Source: Desulfobacteraceae bacterium (GTDB lineage: Bacteria; Desulfobacterota; Desulfobacteria; Desulfobacterales; Desulfobacteraceae). Taken from it: DNA of 64,000 bases. Positions 48,685 to 57,802 of the stretch are shown piece by piece. Where the stretch lies: contig JAAEMK010001070.1 in assembly GCA_024225635.1 (NCBI GenBank), forward strand, positions 1-64,000. Direction: 5' to 3'. The notes beneath the pieces were generated by a model, which worked only from the letters and a program-made list of their open reading frames with translations, was not told where the DNA came from and made no database searches. Both the position numbers and the translations under genes were made by a program. Positions within the stretch are counted from its first letter, which is position 1. Each line of letters begins with the position of its first letter.

Positions 48685-49893
48685 TTATCTGATGGTTCTC
48701 CCTTCATAGGCGCGCAGGATCCTTTTTGCCAGGCTCATCTTGTGAACCTCATCGGCGCCGTCATAGATCCGTGCCGCCCGTTCATGGCGATAGAAAAACG
48801 CCAGTATGGTGTCGTCGGTCATGCCAAGTCCCCCATGGACCTGGAGCGCCCTGTCCACCACCCGGTTCATGGTGTTGGCAACGACGAATTTGATGGTGGA
48901 GATGGCTTCCCTTGCATTGGCTGCCCCGTTTTGATCTATCTGCCAGGCAGCGTTCAGGGTCATGAGCCGGGCCGCGTCGATCTCGGCCCTGGATTCGGCG
49001 ATCCAGTTCCGGACGGTCTGCTGGGTGCCCAGGGTTTTGCCGTTGGGGGAGATCACCCGCTGGTTGGCCCTTTGGCACATGAGGTCAAAGGCCCGGCTGC
49101 AGATGCCCAGCCACCGCATGCAGTGGTGGATCCGGCCCGGTCCCAGGCGCTCCTGGGCAATGACAAACCCGTGGCCCTCGGGTCCCAGCAGGTTTTCCCG
49201 GGGCACCCGGCAGCTCTGGAGCAGGATCTCGGCATGGCTGAAGTAGTCGCTTCCCTCATGTCCCATCACCGGGATGTTACGCACAATGTTGAACCCAGGG
49301 GTGGCCGTTGGCACGATGATCATGCTGGCCTGGAGATATGGAGGGGCCTCGGGGTTGGTCACGGCCATGACAATGGAGAAATCGGACCCGTCGGCCGAGG
49401 AGGAGTACCATTTATGCCCGTTGATCACATAGTCGTCCCCCTCCTTTTCCGCGGTTGTCTCGAGCATCACCGGGTTGGAGCCGGGCATATCCACCTCGGT
49501 CATGGAGAAACAGGAGCGGATTTTTCCCTGGACCAGGGGATTGAGGTAGCGCTCTTTCTGCTCGTCATTGCCGTAAAGGTGGAGGATCTCCACATTGCCG
49601 GCATCCGGGGCCTGGCACCAGAACACGTAGTGCCCAAGGGGAGAGCGGCCCAATGCCTCGGACACAAGGCCATGCTCCAGAAGGGAGAGGCCCATCCCCC
49701 CGCACTCCACAGGGAAGTTGGGGGCCCACAGTTCCATTCTTTTCACCATGGCCTGCTTTTCCCGTAACACGGGAAGCATTGTCTTGAAATCCTTTACAAG
49801 AAACTCCGGTTCCAGGGGGATCAGCTCCTTGTCCACAAACTCATTGATCATCTGGACAATGGTCTGAATCTTTTCCGATACGCTAAAATCCAT
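48685..49893 (-). CDS. ACAD10/11-like acyl-CoA dehydrogenase family protein
   Basis: A 402-residue acyl-CoA dehydrogenase fold. Typical parts are NFPVECGGMGLS, SMTEVDMPGSNPV, HKWYSSSADGSD, NIPVMGHEGSDYF and QVHGGLGMTDDTILAFFYR. The usual catalytic glutamate region (YEGTNE type) reads IYDGADEVHKM, as in ACAD10/11 proteins, which eliminate phosphate from 4-phosphoacyl-CoA rather than simply dehydrogenate. Together with the APH kinase it would convert 4-hydroxyacyl-CoA to enoyl-CoA. The assignment to that subfamily is by motif and context. Confidence 0.88.
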   Translation of the reverse strand: MDFSVSEKIQTIVQMINEFVDKELIPLEPEFLVKDFKTMLPVLREKQAMVKRMELWAPNFPVECGGMGLSLLEHGLVSEALGRSPLGHYVFWCQAPDAGNVEILHLYGNDEQKERYLNPLVQGKIRSCFSMTEVDMPGSNPVMLETTAEKEGDDYVINGHKWYSSSADGSDFSIVMAVTNPEAPPYLQASMIIVPTATPGFNIVRNIPVMGHEGSDYFSHAEILLQSCRVPRENLLGPEGHGFVIAQERLGPGRIHHCMRWLGICSRAFDLMCQRANQRVISPNGKTLGTQQTVRNWIAESRAEIDAARLMTLNAAWQIDQNGAANAREAISTIKFVVANTMNRVVDRALQVHGGLGMTDDTILAFFYRHERAARIYDGADEVHKMSLAKRILRAYEGRTIR

Positions 49894-49915
49894 GGTCTCC
49901 TCCGTTGATTAACAA

Positions 49916-50623
49916 TTATCTGTATGTGATCAGGTCCTGTTTCCCTTCTATTTCAAGGTGGGTAATGGAGTTGAATCCGGCCATGACAAGCCCCTTCTCC
50001 TTTATCCTGAACCGGCTGATGGAGGCGTTGCAGATCTGCCAGCCCGTCTCCATGGTGATATCAATGGAGAGGTTGAGCGCCCGCTGAACCAGCACGCCGA
50101 TCACTCCCCCCGAGGTGAACACGGCGGTATTGCCGCCTGAGCCGTTGTCCCGGATCACCCTGGTAACCCCCTGTTGGATGCGGGCCTTGTAGGCTTCAAA
50201 GGTTTCGGCCCCGGGGATGTCGTGGGTTCCTGAGATCCACCGCTGGAAGATGATGCTGAACAGCTCCACAAAGGTCGCGTCATCCTTGAATATGTTCTTG
50301 CTTTTCTCTGCCAGGCCGGGTTTTTCATTTACCATGGCCGGCAGCTGGCTCTTGATGATGGCCATAAAATCATATTCGTTGAATTCGTTCAGGATGATGG
50401 GCCCGGCCATGGGCTCACCGTGGCTGGCAGCGGCCATGGCCTGTCTGGCCGTCTCCGTCTGGCGTTTCATGCTGCCGGAGTAGACGGCGTCAAAGGCGAT
50501 GCCGGCGCTGGCAAAGTAGCGTCCCAGGGCGTTTGCCTGGCGGTATCCCGTTTTCGAGAGGGCGTCGTACTCGTCGGCGCCAAAACAGGCCTGTCCGTGG
50601 CGTATGAACCAAAGGGTTCCCAT
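49916..50623 (-). CDS. Histidine phosphatase superfamily protein
   Basis: A 235-residue phosphoglycerate-mutase-like protein. The RHG motif is LWFIRHGQACFG with the catalytic histidine (about H9), and VYSGSMKRQTETA and the second histidine-side TSGGVIGVL region follow; the usual TH..G is altered to TSGG. The second catalytic His may therefore be missing. It heads the acyl-CoA operon, 22 nt before the ACAD11-like gene, and could act on a phosphorylated intermediate. Substrate unknown. Confidence 0.82.
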   Translation of the reverse strand: MGTLWFIRHGQACFGADEYDALSKTGYRQANALGRYFASAGIAFDAVYSGSMKRQTETARQAMAAASHGEPMAGPIILNEFNEYDFMAIIKSQLPAMVNEKPGLAEKSKNIFKDDATFVELFSIIFQRWISGTHDIPGAETFEAYKARIQQGVTRVIRDNGSGGNTAVFTSGGVIGVLVQRALNLSIDITMETGWQICNASISRFRIKEKGLVMAGFNSITHLEIEGKQDLITYR

Positions 50624-50683
50624 GTGTCACCTTTCAAGTGGGTTGGTTGTTTATTTTTTCAGGTTAGCCCCTCCATGGTGTCA

Positions 50684-50713
50684 AGTCAAGGAAAAACAGA
50701 ACGAACGTTCGCT
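50684..50713 (-). promoter_or_regulatory. Promoter and TetR-type operator of the acyl-CoA operon
   Basis: CGAACGTTCG (50702-50711) is a perfect palindrome within AACGAACGTTCGCT (50700-50713). On the minus strand it lies 10 nt upstream of TTGACT (50684-50689), with TAACCT 17 bp further as -10. The same palindrome, in the same relation to the -35, precedes etfBA. Confidence 0.65.
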
Positions 50714-50813
50714 TTTTTTACTCCTTTTGGGGTCTTGGTGGCTAAAACCCTTGCTTTTCAATGTTTTGCATGGCTATAGTGGCTATTTTTCAATCCATTC
50801 CATGGGGAGAGAG

Positions 50814-53543
50814 ATGGCGTTTGTAAAAAAATTCCTCAACCTGAGAATCCGCACCAAACTGATTCTCAGTTATAGTGTCTGCTTTGCCCTGGTGTTCACC
50901 GGGGGCAGTACCCTCATCTATCACCAGGTGGGCGCAACCATGGCCGCCAATCTGGAATCCGAGCTTGAGACCGCCACCTCCATGATCCTCAAGCTTGTGA
51001 GGACCTCGGCCCACCTTTCTGTCAAGAACCGCCTGAGGGCGGTTGCCGAGAAGAACCTTGAGATCGTTGATCATCTTTTTCAAAAACAGCGCCGGGGGGA
51101 GATGGATGAGGTTGGGGCAAAAAAAAGGGCCAGGGAGATCCTGCTCTCCCAGACCATCGGCAAGACCGGGTATATCTATGTGATCGATTCCTGGGGCAAG
51201 GGACTGGTCCATCCCCAGAAGGAGCTCGTGGGCAAGGAACTCACAGGGTTTGGATTCATCAACGACATGACCCACAAGAAGAGCGGATATCGGGTCTACC
51301 AATGGAAAAATCCCTCCGAGACCCGGAGTTATCCCAAGACCATGTACTTTGTCTATTTTGAGCCCTGGGACTGGATCATCGCCGTCACCTCTTACAGCTC
51401 CGAGTTCATGGACCTTCTGGATATCGAGGATTTAAGGGAGGGCATCAACTCCATCAACCCCGGCAAACGGGGGTATTCCACCATCATGGACACCGAGGGC
51501 AACATAATTCTCCACCCCAGGCTTGCGGGGAATCTCTTTGAGCCGAGTGACGGGAACAAGGCGCGGATCGCCCGGGAGGTCGCCCGGAGGAAGACGGGGC
51601 GGATCGAATATATGTGGCATAACCCGGACGAGGACCGTCCCCACCAGCGGATCGCCACCTTCAAGTTCATTCCCGAGTATGGGTGGGTGGTGGTGTCAAC
51701 GGTCTATGCCGAGGATGTGTTGAAACCCCTGAAGACCATCCGTTTGACCATCATATTGATCACCCTTGCTGTCCTGCTTGTTATCATCGGGGTGAGTATT
51801 CTGCTCTCCAGGGGGATGGCCCTGTCCCTGGAGGCGCTCACCCAAAAGATGGAGCGCTATACCTGGGGCCGGTTCAAGGGAGTGGAGAACCGGAATTCCG
51901 ATGAGATCCAGCGGCTGTCGGCCAATCTCGATCTTTTCATGGCGCATCTTTCCCAGGAGCAGGAGAACCGCCGCCGGGTGGAACGCTCCCTCAGGGTCAA
52001 TGAAAAGCGCCATCGAACCATACTTGAGACCTCCCCCAACCCCATCATTCTCTACGATACAGACGGAAACGTCCTCTTTGTAAACAACGCCTTTACCCGG
52101 GTGTTTGGCTGGGAGTTGAGCGAAGTGGCGGGAAAAGGGATCGATTTTATTCCCCCGGAGAGCCTGCCTGAGACAGACCGGGCGATCCGCATCACCCGGG
52201 GGAGCGAAAACTGCCACACGTTTGAAACCAAGCGTTTTACCAAGGATGGCAGGACCCTGGACGTGAGCATCAGTGCGGCCGTTTACCGGGACAAGGAGGA
52301 TATCCTTTTAGGGACCGTGGTCAACTTTACGGACATCACCCACATCCGGGCGACCCACCGGGAGCTGCGCCTTGCCAGGAACTACATCAAGGAGATCATC
52401 GATTCCATGCCCCCGGTGCTGGTGGGGGTGGATGTGGAGGGCCGGGTCACCCTCTGGAACCAGGCGGCGGAAAACTTCACCACCATCACCCGGGACCGGG
52501 CCAAGGGCCGGCTTTTGTCAGGCCTCATGCCCCGGTTCAAGTCCCTGGTGGACGGTATCGAGCATGCCGTCACCACCCATAGCATTGAAATCCAGTCCAA
52601 GGTAAAAGTCCTGGATAAAGATGATCCCAGCTACTTTGACATCATCATCTACCCCCTGGGCTCCGGGGGCATACAGGGGGCCGTGGTGCTGATCACGGAC
52701 GTTTCCCAGCGGGTGTTCATGGAGGAGATGATGATCCAGTCGGAAAAGATGCTTTCCGTGGGGGGGCTGGCCGCGGGCATGGCCCATGAGATCAACAATC
52801 CCCTGGCCGGGATCATGCAGAACCTCCAGGTGCTGGTCAGCCGGCTCAGGGATCCCCTGCCGGTGAACGTGAAAACCGCAGAGGAGTGCGGCGTTTCCCT
52901 CGATGCCATGGGGCGGTACATGGAAAAGCGGGATATCTTCTCCATTGCCGAATCCGCCGTTACGGCCGGGGCCAGGGCCGCACGCATCGTTGAGAACATG
53001 CTCTCATTCAGCCGCAAGGGCGATGATGTGGTGGAAAGCCACCCCATGGATGAACTCATGGACGCAACCCTTGAGATTGCGGAAAACGATTACGGGCTGA
53101 AGAAAAAGTACGATTTCCGCTCCATCACCATAGAGCGGGAGTATGCCGCCGGCCTGCCCCCGGTGCCCTGCGAGCGCAGCAAGATCCAGCAGGTCTTTTT
53201 CAATATCATTAAAAACGGGGCCCAGGCCATGGTCACGGAGGAGCTGCCGGGGGATCGAAGACCCTCCTTTACCATCCGTATTTTAAAGGAGAGGGACAAC
53301 GCCCGCATCGAGATTGAGGACAACGGGCCCGGCATGGCGGCCAAGGCCGCCAAACGGATATTCGATCCTTTTTACACCACCAAGGGGGTGCGGGAGGGGA
53401 CGGGACTGGGCCTTTCGGTCTCCTATTTCATTATCCGGGAGAACCACGGGGGCACCATTGAGGTGGATTCCTCAGTGGGAAAGGGGACCTGCTTTATCAT
53501 CCGGCTGCCTCTGGAGAAAAGGTCCCTTTCCCTGGCTGAATAG
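50814..53543 (+). CDS. Membrane histidine kinase with double-Cache, HAMP and two PAS domains
   Basis: A 909-residue kinase. TM1 is about 18-38. The periplasmic dCache region (about 40-305) has IGKTGYIYVIDSWGKGLVHP and RGYSTIMDTEGNIILHP. TM2 is about 308-333, then HAMP. PAS1 contains ILETSPNPIILYDTDGNVLFVN in parts near 405, and PAS2 contains IIDSMPPVLVGVDVEGRVTL in parts near 530. The HisKA motif is AAGMAHEINNPLAGIMQ (His about 658), and the ATPase has FFNIIKNGAQAM, DNGPGM and GTGLGLSVS. ATG 50814 follows GGGGAGAGAG; the upstream extension is not coding. It has no adjacent response regulator. Confidence 0.92.
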   Translation: MAFVKKFLNLRIRTKLILSYSVCFALVFTGGSTLIYHQVGATMAANLESELETATSMILKLVRTSAHLSVKNRLRAVAEKNLEIVDHLFQKQRRGEMDEVGAKKRAREILLSQTIGKTGYIYVIDSWGKGLVHPQKELVGKELTGFGFINDMTHKKSGYRVYQWKNPSETRSYPKTMYFVYFEPWDWIIAVTSYSSEFMDLLDIEDLREGINSINPGKRGYSTIMDTEGNIILHPRLAGNLFEPSDGNKARIAREVARRKTGRIEYMWHNPDEDRPHQRIATFKFIPEYGWVVVSTVYAEDVLKPLKTIRLTIILITLAVLLVIIGVSILLSRGMALSLEALTQKMERYTWGRFKGVENRNSDEIQRLSANLDLFMAHLSQEQENRRRVERSLRVNEKRHRTILETSPNPIILYDTDGNVLFVNNAFTRVFGWELSEVAGKGIDFIPPESLPETDRAIRITRGSENCHTFETKRFTKDGRTLDVSISAAVYRDKEDILLGTVVNFTDITHIRATHRELRLARNYIKEIIDSMPPVLVGVDVEGRVTLWNQAAENFTTITRDRAKGRLLSGLMPRFKSLVDGIEHAVTTHSIEIQSKVKVLDKDDPSYFDIIIYPLGSGGIQGAVVLITDVSQRVFMEEMMIQSEKMLSVGGLAAGMAHEINNPLAGIMQNLQVLVSRLRDPLPVNVKTAEECGVSLDAMGRYMEKRDIFSIAESAVTAGARAARIVENMLSFSRKGDDVVESHPMDELMDATLEIAENDYGLKKKYDFRSITIEREYAAGLPPVPCERSKIQQVFFNIIKNGAQAMVTEELPGDRRPSFTIRILKERDNARIEIEDNGPGMAAKAAKRIFDPFYTTKGVREGTGLGLSVSYFIIRENHGGTIEVDSSVGKGTCFIIRLPLEKRSLSLAE

Positions 53544-53551
53544 AGCGGTGA

Positions 53552-54721
53552 TCAGCTCCCCCTTTGCAGAACGTTGAGGCAATGGGCCAGCTCCTCGCTG
53601 TCCCCGGTGTGCTTTCCTTTATCGTCGGACAGCTTGATCGCTTTATGCCACTCCTTGTCAGGGGCGGTCCGGCACTTTGCCAGCTTGATCACCATGTTGA
53701 GGGGGGTGACCCCCACGTCGTTGGTGAGGTTGGTGCCGATGCCGTAGGAGTCCCGGATCCTGCCCACGCAGTGCTTGTGTATCTTCACCGCTTTTTCGAT
53801 GTCCAGGCCGTCGGAAAAGACGATGGTCTTGGTGATGGGATCCACGTGGAGTTTCTTGTAGTGCTCGATGATCCGGTCTATGAACGCGATGGGATCGCCG
53901 GAGTCATGGCGCACCCCGTCGAACAGCTTGGCGTGGAGGGTGTCAAAGGTGGAAAGAAAGATCTCCGTGGTATAGGTGTCGGTCAATGCGATGCCCAGGT
54001 GGCCGTGGAAGACGGCGGCCCAGGATTCCACGGCCGCGGGATTGGCCATCCTGTAACCGTTGAGCACGCCGTGGAACATGATCCATTCGTGGGCCATGGT
54101 GCCGATGGGCTTGATATTGAACTGTCTTGCCAGGTTGACGTTGCTGGTGCCGATCAGGGTGTTGTTCGAAAGAGCCATGATGTCCCGTATCAGCCCCTCG
54201 TGGCTTGCGGATGAGAACCTGCGCCGTGTGCCGAAATCGGCAAACTTGATGTCGTTCCGGCTCAGTATCCTGGCCTTGTTGAGGTTGATCTCCTTTAGCT
54301 CCTCGTCCGGCAGGGGACGGGCATCGGTCATCACAAAATAGAGCTCGCTGATGATCGCCATGAGGGGCACTTCCCAGAGGATGGTCCTGTACCAGGGCCC
54401 CTTGATGGTGATCTTGAGATCGCTGCCGTCCTGGGAGATGGAGACTTCGTTTGGATCAAAGGTGTAGTGTTCCAGAAAATCGAGGTAGACGGGGGTCATG
54501 AAATAGCAGGTCCGTGCCAGGTATGCCTTCTCCTCCGGGGTGAGCCTGAATTTGGTCATCTGTTCCACTTCGAGTTTCAGCTTTTCTGCAAACCCTTTGG
54601 GAAAGGGCGTATGGGAGCGATTGATAAATACATATTCCACATCCACCCGGGGATACAGCATATGTACGGCCTGTTGCATGGTAAATTTGTACAGGTCATT
54701 ATCAAGTATGCTCTGGATCAT
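53552..54721 (-). CDS. pncB: Nicotinate phosphoribosyltransferase
   Basis: A 389-residue enzyme that joins nicotinate to PRPP in NAD salvage. It begins SILDNDLYKFTMQQAVHMLYP and has FADFGTRRRFSSASHEGL, LIGTSNVNLARQF, GTMAHEWIMFHG with the phosphorylatable histidine, and VRHDSGDPIAFIDRI. ATG 54721 is chosen because AAAGGAA lies at 54729-54735; the longer reading from 54757 lacks this. It is convergent with the histidine kinase gene (8-bp gap). Confidence 0.94.
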   Translation of the reverse strand: MIQSILDNDLYKFTMQQAVHMLYPRVDVEYVFINRSHTPFPKGFAEKLKLEVEQMTKFRLTPEEKAYLARTCYFMTPVYLDFLEHYTFDPNEVSISQDGSDLKITIKGPWYRTILWEVPLMAIISELYFVMTDARPLPDEELKEINLNKARILSRNDIKFADFGTRRRFSSASHEGLIRDIMALSNNTLIGTSNVNLARQFNIKPIGTMAHEWIMFHGVLNGYRMANPAAVESWAAVFHGHLGIALTDTYTTEIFLSTFDTLHAKLFDGVRHDSGDPIAFIDRIIEHYKKLHVDPITKTIVFSDGLDIEKAVKIHKHCVGRIRDSYGIGTNLTNDVGVTPLNMVIKLAKCRTAPDKEWHKAIKLSDDKGKHTGDSEELAHCLNVLQRGS

Positions 54722-54853
54722 TGTAAAATTTCCTTTATGGCGGTCTGACGCATTCATCTATTAATATAAGGGTCCATCTATCGTGTATGTATATTTTTTG
54801 CACGATCTTAGCAATGTCAAATTTTTTTGGGGAATGGGGCGGGGGAAAAATAG

Positions 54854-54905
54854 AACGAACGTTCGTTTTTTATTCTTGATCGTAAGCCCATTGTGTGCCT
54901 ATAAC
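54854..54905 (+). promoter_or_regulatory. Operator and promoter of etfBA
   Basis: AACGAACGTTCGTT (54854-54867) is a perfect 14-bp palindrome. TTGATC (54876-54881) and TATAAC (54900-54905) form a promoter with an 18-bp spacer, starting 8 nt after the operator. Transcription would begin within a few bases of the etfB ATG at 54912, so the mRNA may be leaderless. Confidence 0.6.
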
Positions 54906-54911
54906 CGTTCT

Positions 54912-55643
54912 ATGAATATTCTTGTCTGCATCAAACAGGTGAGTGAAACCGCGGACGGCCGCACCCCGGCCATGAACCGGTTTGACGAGTACGCCCTTGA
55001 GGAGGCCATCCGCATCAAGGAGCGCTTCCTCGATGCCGGCCGTGACGGGGTGGTGGATGTGATCACCTTGGGGCCGGAACAGGCTGCGGGGGTGGTGAAG
55101 CGGGCCTTTGGCATGGGGGCGGACAACGGCTGTCACCTGGTCACGGACCGGGAGGGGTCGTCGGCTGTCACGGCTGGATTGATAGCAGGGGCTGTCAAGG
55201 GTCGCTCCTACGATCTTGTGGTGACCGGCATCATGTCCCAGGACAGGATGGAGGGCCAGACCGGACCCATACTTGCGGAACTGCTGGGCCTTCCCTGCGC
55301 CACAGGCGTGGTTGCCGCCTCCCTTGATCCGGGAGCTTCCTGCCTCGGGGTGGAGCGGGAGCTGGAAAAGGGGGAGCGGGAGTGCCTCTCCATGGGACTG
55401 CCGGTCCTGATTACGGTTCAGGCGGGCATCAACACCCCACGATATCCAACTCTCTCCAGGGTACTCAGGGCGTCGAAGAAAAAGATCCACACCCTTGGCG
55501 TGCCTGGGGCAACGGCTGACACCCAGACCATGGTTCGCCTGGAAGCGCCTTCCAAAAGCCGGTCCGGGAGGGTGCTCGGGGGAACTGTGGATGACAAGGC
55601 CCTTGCCCTGTTCGCCCTGTTAAGGGAAAGGGGGATTCTGTGA
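54912..55643 (+). CDS. etfB: Electron transfer flavoprotein beta subunit
   Basis: A 243-residue EtfB. It opens MNILVCIKQVSETADGR and has RFDEYALEEAIRIKE, LVVTGIMSQDRMEGQTGPI (AMP/FAD-side loop, in parts) and the ending typical of the family. With EtfA it accepts electrons from acyl-CoA dehydrogenases. ATG 54912 begins the conserved sequence; no ribosome site precedes it and the promoter lies immediately upstream. A longer reading from 54783 runs through the operator and is rejected. Confidence 0.93.
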   Translation: MNILVCIKQVSETADGRTPAMNRFDEYALEEAIRIKERFLDAGRDGVVDVITLGPEQAAGVVKRAFGMGADNGCHLVTDREGSSAVTAGLIAGAVKGRSYDLVVTGIMSQDRMEGQTGPILAELLGLPCATGVVAASLDPGASCLGVERELEKGERECLSMGLPVLITVQAGINTPRYPTLSRVLRASKKKIHTLGVPGATADTQTMVRLEAPSKSRSGRVLGGTVDDKALALFALLRERGIL

Positions 55644-56611
55644 AGCGGGTTGCTGTGGTTGTGGAGCATGACCCAGGCGGCATTCTTCCCGTCACCCATG
55701 AGCTGATGGCCTGTGCAAAGATCCTGGCGGACCATATCCAAGCTGAGGTTGTGGCCGTGATTCCGGGCGAGGGAGATCCTGCCATGGCAAAAAAGATAGC
55801 AGGGTTTGGGGTCGAGACCATCGACCTTGCCATCACCGGCGCGGACGGCTACAACAGCGAGGCCTGGAAGGAAGCGCTTCACCGGCTCTTTACCGCCATG
55901 GCGCCCCTGTACATCATCGTTGGACATACGGCCCCGGGAAGGGATTTTGCGCCGGGCCTGGGAGTCCGGTTAGGGGGAGGCTCCATTGCCGGGGTCAACA
56001 ATATCGTACTTGATCAAGCCGGTCCCCTTTTTTCACGGCCGGTGCTGAACGGCGCCCAAAACGCCATTGTGAGGCCGGAAATCACGCCCTGCATTGTCAT
56101 GGTCCAGCCCGGCGCCTTCAGGGCGCAAGGACAATCAGCCGCCCGTCCGGGCAGGGTCATTGGGATGGAGATCATGGTTTCGGGCGCTGGAATCCAACCC
56201 ATGGGCGTCAAAAGCGTCACCACCCGGGGGGAGGACCTTGACCGGGCCGCCGTGATCGTGGCCGCGGGAAGGGGAATAAGGGAGAGGGAGAACCTTGATC
56301 TCATCGGGCGGTTTGCCGCTCTTTTTCCCAATTCGGTGGTGGGCGCTTCCCGTCCCCTGGTTGACGACGGATGGATGGAGTACCGGTTCCAGGTGGGCAT
56401 CACCGGCGCCAGGGTTTCCCCAAAGCTCTATATTGCCTGCGGCATCTCGGGGTCGTCCCAGCACCTTGCCGGCATCACCGGATCGGAATTGATCGTCAGC
56501 GTCAACGCCGATCCCAATGCCGCCATATTCAACCATTCGGACATCTGCATCGTTGCGGACCTCTTCGAGTTTATCCCCTCTTTTGAGCGGCTCCTTGAGC
56601 GTCACCCCTAA
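55640..56611 (+). CDS. etfA: Electron transfer flavoprotein alpha subunit
   Basis: A 323-residue EtfA. The C-terminal FAD domain has VVGASRPLVDDGWMEY, QVGITGARVSPKLYIACGISG in parts, SSQHLAGI and NADPNAAIFNHSDICIVADL, all canonical. GTG 55640 overlaps the etfB stop. It has no ferredoxin extension. The shared operator ties the pair to the acyl-CoA operon at 44-50 kb. Confidence 0.94.
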   Translation: MKRVAVVVEHDPGGILPVTHELMACAKILADHIQAEVVAVIPGEGDPAMAKKIAGFGVETIDLAITGADGYNSEAWKEALHRLFTAMAPLYIIVGHTAPGRDFAPGLGVRLGGGSIAGVNNIVLDQAGPLFSRPVLNGAQNAIVRPEITPCIVMVQPGAFRAQGQSAARPGRVIGMEIMVSGAGIQPMGVKSVTTRGEDLDRAAVIVAAGRGIRERENLDLIGRFAALFPNSVVGASRPLVDDGWMEYRFQVGITGARVSPKLYIACGISGSSQHLAGITGSELIVSVNADPNAAIFNHSDICIVADLFEFIPSFERLLERHP

Positions 56612-57543
56612 TTCACGATCCACACGGCGGAGTTGAGCCCCAGCTGGAGAACCTTTTTGCTCACCCGGCCGATGAAGAACTCCTCCACACGGCTCAGCCC
56701 CCGCCGTCCCACCACGATGGTGCCATAGCGGTTTGAGGTGGCATCCTCCACAACTGCCCGGGCCCGTGAGTATTCGTTCTGCTTGATCTCATGGGAGACG
56801 TTCTCGGGCTTGAACCCTGAGGCAACCAGGGTTTCAAGGGCATTTTCGATCAGGGGTTCCACAACTCCCCGGGTCTTCTTGAACATATCCTCTTCCACCA
56901 CCTTGATATCGGCCGGTGCAGACCTGTAAAGGTCTGAGATGGTCCGGATCACATAGCAGATCTTGACGCTGCTTGCGTCCTTGACCATCATGGTGCCGAT
57001 GCACTCCACCGCCCTTGTGGAACCCTCGGACCCGTCAAAGGCGATCAGCACCTTCCTGGGGTTGGTGTAGGCCCCAACGATGATCAGGGGAATCCCCACG
57101 ATTTTACCCACAAGCTTTGTGGCGATGTTGCCCATGAGCAGGTCCTTGACCCGGCTGATGCCGGTGCGGCCGGCAACAACGGCGTCAAAACCTTGTTTGG
57201 ACTCGTCGATGATGTCCCTTGCCACCCCCTTGACCGAGTCCTTCTGCTTGATGGTGACCGCCTTGTAGGGAAAACCCTGGTCCAGAAGGATCATTCTGGC
57301 GTTCTCCATCTGCTCCTTCATGGCCCGCTGGGTTTCCAGGGTCCATGATTTGACCGAGGCCATTCGTCTCTGGAAGCCCGATCCAAGGTTCATGTCCCAG
57401 AACGATTCCGGGATGTGGGTGTCCACATGGAAAAGTTGGATTTCAGTGTTCTCGGGCGAGAAAAATTCGCCCGCATAGTGCACCGCCTCAAGGGAGTGGG
57501 GTGATGCATCCACGGTCACCAGGATTTTTTTGCTATGGTTCAT
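56608..57543 (-). CDS. Tandem universal stress protein
   Basis: A 311-residue protein with two UspA domains. Domain 1 (about 1-150) starts KILVTVDASPHSLEAV and ends with the nucleotide loop GRTGISRVKDLLMGNIATKL. Domain 2 (about 160-311) starts KVLIAFDGSEGSTRAV and ends GRRGLSRVEEFFIGRVSKKV. The G-x2-G-x9-G pattern suggests ATP binding, though the final Ser/Thr residues differ from the best binders. Its role is probably stress adaptation. It overlaps the etfA end by 4 bp (convergent). Confidence 0.92.
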   Translation of the reverse strand: MNHSKKILVTVDASPHSLEAVHYAGEFFSPENTEIQLFHVDTHIPESFWDMNLGSGFQRRMASVKSWTLETQRAMKEQMENARMILLDQGFPYKAVTIKQKDSVKGVARDIIDESKQGFDAVVAGRTGISRVKDLLMGNIATKLVGKIVGIPLIIVGAYTNPRKVLIAFDGSEGSTRAVECIGTMMVKDASSVKICYVIRTISDLYRSAPADIKVVEEDMFKKTRGVVEPLIENALETLVASGFKPENVSHEIKQNEYSRARAVVEDATSNRYGTIVVGRRGLSRVEEFFIGRVSKKVLQLGLNSAVWIVN

Positions 57544-57732
57544 GACAGACCTCCATTCTTATGGGTCCTGAATAAACTTAGTGATCGGATCCACAAAGGG
57601 TGGATACAGGGGGCAATGGAAATGACGATCTAATCTAGCCCCTGAAGCAGTGCGGGATGAAATAAGGAGTATGTTCCAATACTATATCAAGGAGCAGGAG
57701 GGTTGACAAACCTTTTTCAATAAGGATCAGAG

Positions 57733-57802
57733 GCCGAACCTGTTCCATAAATTTTGCCGGGGTGACACCGGTCTCCTTGACAAACACCCGGGAGAAGTTG
57801 CG
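57733..57802 (-). pseudogene. Remnant of an AraC/GlxA-family regulator, HTH end only
   Basis: Read on the minus strand, 57802 to 57733 encodes RNFSRVFVKETGVTPAKF then MEQVR, the hallmark of the second HTH of AraC-type regulators. The flanks on both sides are unrelated to the family and the similarity stops at once. About 23 codons survive, so this is a fragment left by deletion or an imported scrap. Confidence 0.6.
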
